Assembly: GCA_903910005.1 (NCBI GenBank)
Contig: CAIVXW010000431.1
Coordinates: 1 to 5,160 of the forward strand
Direction: 5' to 3'
Length of the DNA: 5,160 nucleotides
From: an uncultured Methylococcaceae bacterium
Lineage (GTDB): Bacteria; Pseudomonadota; Gammaproteobacteria; Methylococcales; Methylococcaceae
Under the pieces are notes generated by a model, which worked only from the letters and a program-made list of their open reading frames with translations, was not told the DNA's origin and did not search any database. Position 1 is the stretch's first letter, and every line of letters starts with the position of its first letter. The position numbers and the translations under genes are program-made. Shown here in pieces: positions 1 to 5,160 of this stretch.

Positions 1-9
1 GTACTCGCT

Positions 10-47
10 CACCACTGACCATTCACCCTGTCCTTAACCCGAACTGA
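10..47 (+). repeat. Left arm of a perfect 38-bp inverted repeat
   Basis: This stretch begins CACCACTGACC and ends CCCGAACTGA. It is the exact reverse complement of 294-331, so the arms match at 38 of 38 positions with 246 bp between them. The match continues inward for three more bases after one mismatch at 48. It continues outward to CTCGC (4-8) after a 3-base gap relative to the other arm. A match this long is far beyond chance and implies a duplicated, inverted unit. Because the arm sits at the window edge, the repeat may extend further left. What is seen is the repeat itself; a terminal repeat of a small mobile element is inference. Confidence 0.9.
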
Positions 48-110
48 CGTTCAGGTAGGAAGGAAGCAGGAAAATACGGGTTGAATGAATTTCCCCGGGA
101 GCGTGGCCCT

Positions 111-134
111 GGGAGCGCGGCCATCCTGGCCGCG
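111..134. repeat. REP-like palindrome with GGGAGCG head
   Basis: The motif GGGAG (111-115) is followed by a perfect 8-bp stem, CGCGGCCA (116-123) and TGGCCGCG (127-134), closed by a TCC loop. A second, partial copy of the head, GGGAGCG followed by TGGCCCT, lies directly upstream at 98-110. A short conserved tetranucleotide-type head followed by a GC-rich hairpin is the layout of REP (repetitive extragenic palindromic) elements, which are usually many-copy and intergenic. No T-run follows on either strand, so it does not look like an intrinsic terminator. Classification as REP rests on form alone; genome copy number cannot be seen here. Confidence 0.6.
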
Positions 135-221
135 TGGTGGATTAAGTGGTGAGGGCAGGAGACAGGGGACAGAGGTCAGTAAAAACCGGACACTAAATCA
201 CGAATTCACGCTAACATAGCT

Positions 222-245
222 CACCCTTGGCGGCCTGCCAGGGTG
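222..245. repeat. Imperfect hairpin in the intergenic region
   Basis: CACCCT (222-227) pairs with AGGGTG (240-245), and GGC (229-231) pairs with GCC (237-239), with one bulged T at 228 and a 5-base loop. That gives a 9-bp GC-rich stem. The + strand continues with G-rich sequence and no T-run, and the - strand has none either, so an intrinsic terminator is not supported. It sits inside the two arms of the 38-bp inverted repeat and may be part of the same element. Confidence 0.45.
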
Positions 246-293
246 GGGGGGCATCTTTGGGGGGCGGGGTTGGTATTCATGATCGGTATAACA

Positions 294-331
294 TCAGTTC
301 GGGTTAAGGACAGGGTGAATGGTCAGTGGTG
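294..331 (-). repeat. Right arm of a perfect 38-bp inverted repeat
   Basis: This stretch begins TCAGTTCGGG and ends GTCAGTGGTG, the exact reverse complement of 10-47. Outside it, GCGAG at 336-340 pairs with CTCGC at 4-8 after a 3-base insertion in this copy, so the related sequence is longer than the perfect core. The arm lies about 150 bp upstream of the receptor start codon. If both arms fell within one transcript they could pair into a long stem, but the 246-bp spacer makes an ordinary terminator unlikely. Confidence 0.9.
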
Positions 332-402
332 AATGGCGAGCGGCATGCCGGGGTTGGTAGTGACTGAGTACGGCCTGCCAACCCGCAATCCATGTCCCCA
401 TG

Positions 403-453
403 CGCCATTCGCCATTCGCATCTGCCTCGTGCCCTGTCCCGAATTCAGGTTAG
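403..453 (+). repeat. Short heptamer repeat and decayed copy of the inverted-repeat arm
   Basis: CGCCATT is repeated in tandem at 403-409 and 410-416 with a partial third unit. Further on, CCCTGTCC (432-439) and TTCAGGT (444-450) occur in the same order and orientation as in the left arm region (CCCTGTCC 26-33, TTCAGGT 51-57), but with intervening bases missing. This reads as a degenerate relative of the left arm. The heptamer also resembles the CCATTCACC core of the arm. The resemblance is partial and could be coincidental in low-complexity sequence. Confidence 0.35.
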
Positions 454-481
454 ACACAGGCAAAACAATCGGTAAAACAAC

Positions 482-2821
482 ATGAAAAAATTATCCATGC
501 TGGCACTGACCGCAGCGGTTCTGCTGCCGCCGACCGGGCACGCGGAGGAGGGGGATACCTTCGCGCTGGAAGAAGTGGTCGTGACCGCACAGCGCAAGGA
601 AGAGAATTTGCAGAAGGTACCCGTCTCCATCGATGCCCTGTCGGCGGATGATCTGGTCAACCGTGACATTCGCACCGCAACCAATCTGGCCGAGCAGGTG
701 CCGGGGTTACAGACCACCAACCCGGCTGGCTGGCGACCGATCTTTTCACTGCGCGGCATTTCCATGGCCGATTACAGTGTCAATCAGTCGAGTCCCATTG
801 GGGTTTATCTGGATGAAACCTATCTGGGAGCCAACAGTACCCATGCCCTGGCATTTTATGACCTGGATCGGGTGGAGGTACTCAAGGGTCCACAGGGTAC
901 CCTGTACGGCAAAAATACCACCGGCGGAGCCATCAATCTGATCAGTCATACTCCGGATATCAACCAGGCCGGTGACAACATCCTGCGCTACGGCTTTGGC
1001 AATTATGACGAACACCGCATTTTTGCCGCTGCCGAAACCCCGTTGATACCGGGCCGCCTGGCGACCCGGGCTGCGTTTGACTTCGATCAGGATGAAGGCT
1101 GGTGGGTTAACCGCAGCGGCGGGCCCAATATGGCGCAGACCCGGCGGGTAGCCGGTCGTCTGACCCTCAATGGCCGGATCAACGACGAACTTGATGCGCT
1201 ACTTCGCCTCAACATTGCCCGCAGTTCGCCGCGTTTCACCCCGCCCCGCACCGTCGGTGCCGTGCCGGTGCCCGGCAAGGGGCTGTTTAATCTGGCCGGT
1301 TACAGTCGGGATGCAGGGTACGGATTTCGGGAAGGAGCCCTCAGTCGCAGCGGGAATGTGGAAACCGACCTCAACCTGGTATCGCTCAAACTGACACACG
1401 ACCCCGGTTCACTCAAATTCATCTCGGTCAGTTCCTGGTACAACAGCCAGCTCAAGTTCGGTCAGGATACCGATGCCTCGCCGGTTTCCCTGCTGGAAAT
1501 CGACTGGTTCGATCAGCATGAGGCCTTTTCGGAAGATTTCCGGGTGGAATCCGACTGGGACAGTCCGTTCAGTTTTATCGCCGGGATTTATATCAGTCAG
1601 GATGAAAACAAAATGCGTAACCTGTATTCATTCCTGCGTGACCGACCGGTGTTGTTGCCACCGGCCGTGCAGGAGTTGTTGTCCGGTTACGGTATCGTCG
1701 ATCAGCAAATGAATGTCAGCACGGTCAGTACGGCCGCCTACACCCAGGGACGTTACCAGTTCACCGACCGCCTGGGGCTGGATCTGGGCGTGCGTTTTAC
1801 CGTGGATCAAAACGATCTGGATTATCTCAACATCTCCCGACTCAACCACGATTACAGCCCGCTGGGCAGTTGGGTTCCCGGCAACCCCACCGGCATCAAT
1901 ACCGCCTGGCTGCCGCCTTCGGCCCTGCCGCCCAGTCCGGGACGGTTTTTGACCGGGCCTTATACCAGCGCGTCCGTGCCGCAGCAGGAACAGAAAGACC
2001 AGAGCTGGACCGGCAAAACCGGGCTGGATTATGCCCTGACCGACAACATGATGGTGTACGGCAGTTACAGCCGGGGTTATCGCAGCGGCAACTACAATCC
2101 CGGCGTAATGTATGCACCCGAAGCCTATCAGCGGTTGGGTTATACCCGCCCGGAAACCGTGGATGCCTACGAGGTGGGTATCAAGAGCGACTGGTTCAAC
2201 AAACGGCTCCGGCTCAATATGGCCGGCTACTATTATGACTATCAAAACCAGCAGATCATCAATGTGGTAGGCGGCTCCAGTCAATTGCTGAATGCCGGAG
2301 CGGCTCACATTTATGGTATCGAAAACGAGTTTCTGGCAATACCGCTGGAAGGGTTGCGTATTTCGCTGGGTACCAACGTGATGGATGCCGCCTACGATTC
2401 ACTCAGCCTGGCCAATACCGCCACGCCGGATCCTGCCGATGACATCGATTTGACCGGCAACCAGATGGTGGCTGCCCCCAATTTCAAACTGACCGGGGCC
2501 ATCGACTACAGCTTTGAATCCGGCTTTGGTGGCATCATTGATCTGGGAGTGAGTGGCAATTATCAAACCCGCCAGTGGTACAGCGGTTATAACGGCTCAC
2601 CCGGCTACCAGGCGATTCAGCAGAACCCCTACGGTTTGATGAATGCCCGGATTGCCTGGAGTGACAGCAAAAACCGTTACACCCTGGCCCTGCATGCGGA
2701 AAACCTGCTGGACGAAGACTACGACGCCTATGCCATCAATCTGGCCAATGGCTTTGGTTTCAATTCGTTCCTGCCCGGCCCGCCCCGGCGTTACGGCTTT
2801 GACGTATCGGTGCGGTTCTGA
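482..2821 (+). CDS. TonB-dependent outer-membrane receptor, ligand unknown
   Basis: The 779-residue product is predicted to be an outer-membrane, TonB-ExbBD-energised uptake channel. Residues 1-21 form a signal peptide (MKK, hydrophobic core, cleavage after GHA). A TonB-box-like EEVVVTA lies at 30-36. The plug domain spans about 42-160 and ends in the family signature RVEVLKGPQGTLYGKNTTGG (130-149). The rest is the beta barrel, including YGSYSRGYRSGNYNP (526-540), ENLLDEDY (740-747) and a C-terminal VSVRF whose final Phe suits BAM-dependent insertion. No STN signalling domain lies between signal peptide and TonB box, so it is probably not a FecA-type transducer. A Pro-rich stretch at about 459-500 is likely an extracellular loop. 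The ATG at 482 fits the signal peptide, although the Shine-Dalgarno is poor (GG at 471-472). Siderophore, vitamin B12, metal or glycan ligands are all possible; sequence alone does not decide. Confidence 0.95.
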   Translation: MKKLSMLALTAAVLLPPTGHAEEGDTFALEEVVVTAQRKEENLQKVPVSIDALSADDLVNRDIRTATNLAEQVPGLQTTNPAGWRPIFSLRGISMADYSVNQSSPIGVYLDETYLGANSTHALAFYDLDRVEVLKGPQGTLYGKNTTGGAINLISHTPDINQAGDNILRYGFGNYDEHRIFAAAETPLIPGRLATRAAFDFDQDEGWWVNRSGGPNMAQTRRVAGRLTLNGRINDELDALLRLNIARSSPRFTPPRTVGAVPVPGKGLFNLAGYSRDAGYGFREGALSRSGNVETDLNLVSLKLTHDPGSLKFISVSSWYNSQLKFGQDTDASPVSLLEIDWFDQHEAFSEDFRVESDWDSPFSFIAGIYISQDENKMRNLYSFLRDRPVLLPPAVQELLSGYGIVDQQMNVSTVSTAAYTQGRYQFTDRLGLDLGVRFTVDQNDLDYLNISRLNHDYSPLGSWVPGNPTGINTAWLPPSALPPSPGRFLTGPYTSASVPQQEQKDQSWTGKTGLDYALTDNMMVYGSYSRGYRSGNYNPGVMYAPEAYQRLGYTRPETVDAYEVGIKSDWFNKRLRLNMAGYYYDYQNQQIINVVGGSSQLLNAGAAHIYGIENEFLAIPLEGLRISLGTNVMDAAYDSLSLANTATPDPADDIDLTGNQMVAAPNFKLTGAIDYSFESGFGGIIDLGVSGNYQTRQWYSGYNGSPGYQAIQQNPYGLMNARIAWSDSKNRYTLALHAENLLDEDYDAYAINLANGFGFNSFLPGPPRRYGFDVSVRF

Positions 2822-4857
2822 TTGCGGTTCCAGGCCAGAACATGCAGGCGTGACAGGGTTTCCGGGTTGGCAATCAGTCGCCGTTTCTCGGCAGCGGTGA
2901 TACTGTCCGCACCCTCCTCAACCAGTTGATACACCAGAGCCTGCAACTGGTAGCGGTGGCGTTTGCTGAGGGGGCGTTGCGGTAGCAGGGCCAGATGCAG
3001 GGCCGAAACACCAGGGTCGGCCAGGATATCGTCGGCATGCGGTTGCCGGTCGGTGCCGGTTTCAGCCCGGGCCAGGTTTTCCTGCAGCAAACGGATGACC
3101 CTGGGAGGAGCTTTCTCCTCCGGTGTCAGGAACAGGCCCAGTCGGCGGGCCAGAACACCGGCACCGGAGCTGCTCGACAGCATGGACAGCGGGATGGAAA
3201 GCAGCAGCCCCGCCAGTACCGGAATCAGCCAGAGGAAAAAATCAGGAACGTACTGATAGCTGATCCAGCCGGCCAGCAGTCCGGTCAGGGTATGTTCCCA
3301 GTGTGCGGCCAAGGCCTCCACCAAACCCAGACGGTAATCGTCGCGGTTCTGGGTTGGCCAGCCCACACTGCTGCGTAGCAGGATGGATACGACGAATTTC
3401 GACTGGTACAGCATCAGGATGGGAGCCGACAGCATGGAGAAAATGCTTTCCAGAAAGACGCTGGCTGTGGCGGCCAGCAATCCACCGTACTGCCTGCGTA
3501 ATTCAGGTCTGAACAGCAGCAGGATCAAACTCCAGAATTTGGGCAGGAACAGCATGGACAGGGTTACCAGCAACACCGTGGTCATTTCCACCGTATAAGA
3601 CTCTGGCCACACCGGAAACACGTTGTCACCAAAAAAATAAACCGGCATGGTCTGGCTTTTGACGTAGGCTTCCAGTCCGGTCAGAACCAGAAACAGCAGC
3701 CAGAGCGGAGAGGATAGATAGGACATGATGCCCATCAGGAAGTACAGCCGACTCAGCCCGGAAATGCCTTTGGCGAAGATCATCCGTACATGTTGCAGGT
3801 TGCCCTGACACCAGCGACGGTCACGTTTGGCGTAATCAATCAGGGTCGGGGGCAATTCCTCATAGCTTCCCTTCAGGTCAGTGGCCAGCCACACCTCCCA
3901 ACCCGCCTCCCGTAACAGGGTGGCCTCCACGAAATCATGGCTTAAAATTTCCCCGCCGAAGGGTTCGCGCCCGGGCAGTCTGGGCAGGCCGCAATGTTCT
4001 ACAAACGGCTGCATGCGGATAATGGCGTTGTGTCCCCAGTAGTTGCTGCTGGACAGTTGCCAGAAATTGGCCCCGGTAATGAAAATATCGCTGTAAAGGC
4101 TGCTGGCAAACTGAAGGATGCGGGCAAACAGCGACTCATGATTAACCGGCAGGGGAGCGGACTGGATCAGGGCGACGCCAGGATGGGCTTCCATCAGGTC
4201 AACCATTTTCACCAGGGTTTCCCCGGCCATGATGCTGTCGGCATCCAGCACGATCATGTAGCGGTAACGTCCTCCCCAGCGGTGGCAAAATTCCTCAATG
4301 TTGCCACTTTTACGGGCGATGTTTTTCTCGCGGTTGCGATAGAAAATTTTACCGTGGGCGTCAAATTCCTGACACATCCGGTACCAGTTGGCTTCTTCCT
4401 GCATCCACAGTTCGGGATCACGGGTATCGCTCAGGATGAACAGTTCAAATTCGTCGCTGCGTCCGGTTTCGACCAGGGTCTGATAAATGGCCCGAAGCCC
4501 GGCGAATACCCGGATCGGGTCTTCATTGTAGACCGGCATGACCAGTGCCGTGCGCGGCGGGGAGGGGTCGTCCGCCTCGGTTCGGGTGGGAGCCAGGCCG
4601 CTGATGCTGCGGGAATCGCCGCCAGTCAGCAGGCACCAGAAACCCAGGGTCGCTGTCCAGAATGAGGTACTGACCCAGAGAATCAGCAGGGTGTAGAGAA
4701 TCAGCAACCCGATCTCCGCCGGGGTGATGCCGTTCTGCTGGAAGGCGCTGGTAATCATGACCATGGCCGTGAAGGTGGTCAGTACTACCAGGATCAAAAA
4801 CAGGAGACGTCTTGTGGTTTTAAGGGCCGGGGACAGGGTGATATGGCGCGGTGGCAT
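2791..4857 (-). CDS. opgH: OpgH/MdoH glucan biosynthesis glucosyltransferase
   Basis: The 688-residue inner-membrane enzyme is predicted to polymerise glucose from UDP-glucose into the backbone of osmoregulated periplasmic glucans. Two membrane segments (about 17-36 and 48-75) precede a cytoplasmic GT2 domain. Its motifs are MPVYNED (107-113), LSD (142-144), KSGNIEEFCHRWG (183-195), LDADS (204-208), HDFVEA (307-312, probable base) and RDRRWCQGN (345-353, the QxxRW-type site). Further membrane segments lie at about 373-395, 425-448, 464-485 and 525-560, then a cytoplasmic tail ending near LSRLHVLAWN (668-677), much like the E. coli C-terminus. The ATG at 4857 is chosen because it comes just after the upstream gene and before the first membrane segment; in-frame sequence further upstream is Cys/Arg-rich shadow. 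No strong Shine-Dalgarno is seen, so translational coupling is possible. E. coli MdoH is about 847 residues, and the shortfall is nearly all the N-terminal cytoplasmic extension. The 3' end overlaps the convergent receptor gene. Confidence 0.95.
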   Translation of the reverse strand: MPPRHITLSPALKTTRRLLFLILVVLTTFTAMVMITSAFQQNGITPAEIGLLILYTLLILWVSTSFWTATLGFWCLLTGGDSRSISGLAPTRTEADDPSPPRTALVMPVYNEDPIRVFAGLRAIYQTLVETGRSDEFELFILSDTRDPELWMQEEANWYRMCQEFDAHGKIFYRNREKNIARKSGNIEEFCHRWGGRYRYMIVLDADSIMAGETLVKMVDLMEAHPGVALIQSAPLPVNHESLFARILQFASSLYSDIFITGANFWQLSSSNYWGHNAIIRMQPFVEHCGLPRLPGREPFGGEILSHDFVEATLLREAGWEVWLATDLKGSYEELPPTLIDYAKRDRRWCQGNLQHVRMIFAKGISGLSRLYFLMGIMSYLSSPLWLLFLVLTGLEAYVKSQTMPVYFFGDNVFPVWPESYTVEMTTVLLVTLSMLFLPKFWSLILLLFRPELRRQYGGLLAATASVFLESIFSMLSAPILMLYQSKFVVSILLRSSVGWPTQNRDDYRLGLVEALAAHWEHTLTGLLAGWISYQYVPDFFLWLIPVLAGLLLSIPLSMLSSSSGAGVLARRLGLFLTPEEKAPPRVIRLLQENLARAETGTDRQPHADDILADPGVSALHLALLPQRPLSKRHRYQLQALVYQLVEEGADSITAAEKRRLIANPETLSRLHVLAWNRNQNRTDTSKP

Positions 4858-4876
4858 GGTGAATGGGCAGGGAAAC

Positions 4877-5160
4877 CTATGATTTGAACAACCAGAAACG
4901 CAACGGTCTGGCATGCATGTCGAGTGGCGACTCCGGCGGCGTGCTGACCGGCAGGGTACGGCGAATCTGCTCGACCCGCTCGTCCGATGCGTCCGGGTTG
5001 CACAGCAGGTCGTCGGTGGCAATCGGGGATGTCCCGAGCAGAACCGCCGCCCGAACCGCCGCCAGGGGCTGCTCGTCATCGCCGGTTTTGTCGAGTCCCA
5101 TCAGTTGGCCCAAGGCCCGATTGAAGCGTCGCTGGGCTTCCTCCAGGGCACGCCGCAGCA
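4877..5160 (-). CDS. 3' end of an unrecognised gene upstream of opgH
   Basis: The last 93 codons are visible, ending in TAG at 4879-4877; the start lies beyond the window. The frame stays open to the edge, and its Ala/Leu/Glu/Arg-rich residues look like real protein, unlike the Cys/Arg-rich overlapping frame. It opens with a helical stretch (LRRALEEAQRRFNRALGQLM), has Asp-rich segments (DKTGDD, ATDDLLCNPDASDE), and ends PLRFWLFKS. I cannot assign a family. The stop lies 19 bp before the opgH start on the same strand, suggesting an operon. In many proteobacteria opgG, a periplasmic glucan-modifying protein, occupies this position, but this mostly helical tail does not resemble the beta-rich OpgG C-terminal domain as I know it. 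A divergent OpgG, another OPG gene or an unrelated protein remain possible. Confidence 0.7.
   Translation of the reverse strand, partial: LRRALEEAQRRFNRALGQLMGLDKTGDDEQPLAAVRAAVLLGTSPIATDDLLCNPDASDERVEQIRRTLPVSTPPESPLDMHARPLRFWLFKS

Larger units (their letters stand above)
1..481. other. Repeat-rich intergenic region upstream of the TonB-dependent receptor gene
   Basis: No open frame here looks like a gene. The longest ATG frame I followed by eye, from 279, stops after about 17 codons inside the right repeat arm. The region is built of inverted repeats, hairpins and short direct repeats, listed separately. The decamer CGGCCTGCCA occurs twice, at 231-240 and 371-380 (by inspection). I found no convincing sigma70 promoter for the receptor gene. 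Weak -10-like strings such as TAACAT (212-217) and TATAAC (287-292) lack a good -35 box at normal spacing. The receptor's promoter is either degenerate, of another sigma class, or hidden in the repeats. No Fur-box-like AT-rich palindrome was seen either. Confidence 0.75.

Noticed and set aside
222..245. Intrinsic terminator of an upstream gene
   Set aside because: The stem is reasonable, but no T-run follows on either strand and no gene end is visible nearby.
1..481. CRISPR array, tRNA or riboswitch in the leader
   Set aside because: There is no regular repeat-spacer pattern, no cloverleaf with a TTC arm, and no recognisable riboswitch core.
445..765. 106-codon minus-strand frame across the receptor start
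   Set aside because: It is the shadow of the signal-peptide and plug coding sequence, with no domain and no plausible context.
1628..2308. 226-codon open frame antisense to the receptor gene
   Set aside because: It lies wholly inside a well-supported receptor frame. Its composition (Gly/Val/His/Ile runs) is that expected from the complement of barrel codons, and it has no recognisable domain.
3994..4665. 223-codon open frame antisense to opgH
   Set aside because: It covers the catalytic region of opgH, whose motifs are all intact on the other strand. No domain or start signal supports it, and long antisense frames are common in GC-rich genes.
4831..4875. Possible extra copy of the intergenic repeat (GGACAGGGTGA and GGTGAATGGGCAGGG strings)
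   Set aside because: It shares only short strings with the inverted-repeat arm and lies largely within the opgH 5' coding sequence. The match is too short to call.
4858..5079. A 74-residue N-terminal extension of OpgH in the same frame
   Set aside because: The extension is rich in Cys, Arg and Ser and shows no similarity to OpgH N-termini. It overlaps a better-looking coding frame that ends at 4877, so the start at 4857 is preferred.

Overview
The window holds two complete genes pointing at each other, the 3' end of a third gene, and a 481-base repeat-rich leader region. Base composition is moderately GC-rich. An outer-membrane TonB-dependent receptor with a cleavable signal peptide, next to an OpgH-type osmoregulated periplasmic glucan (OPG) glucosyltransferase, points to a Gram-negative proteobacterium. 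A gammaproteobacterium is my best guess, but nothing in the window fixes genus or species.

Layout. Positions 1-481 carry no credible gene. They contain a perfect 38-bp inverted repeat (10-47 and 294-331), whose arms enclose a REP-like palindrome (116-134) and a second hairpin (222-245). Decayed relatives of the arm lie at about 352-371 and 403-453. The whole may be a small non-autonomous (MITE-like) element or a cluster of intergenic repeats just upstream of the receptor gene. Positions 482-2821 (+) encode a 779-residue TonB-dependent receptor with signal peptide, TonB box, plug and barrel, and no N-terminal signalling domain. Positions 2791-4857 (-) encode a 688-residue OpgH/MdoH glucan glucosyltransferase. 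The two genes converge and overlap by 31 bp, with no terminator hairpin between them. Positions 4877-5160 (-) are the last 93 codons of a gene I do not recognise, 19 bp upstream of opgH and probably co-transcribed with it.

Function. OpgH is predicted to polymerise glucose from UDP-glucose in the inner membrane and pass the glucan to the periplasm. The receptor is predicted to import an unidentified ligand across the outer membrane using TonB-ExbBD energy. They share the cell envelope, but nothing in the sequence links them functionally.

Novelty. I see no clearly new multi-gene system. The points most worth checking are the inverted-repeat element, the lack of the long cytoplasmic N-terminal extension of enterobacterial OpgH, the unrecognised gene in the position where opgG usually sits, and the 31-bp convergent overlap.
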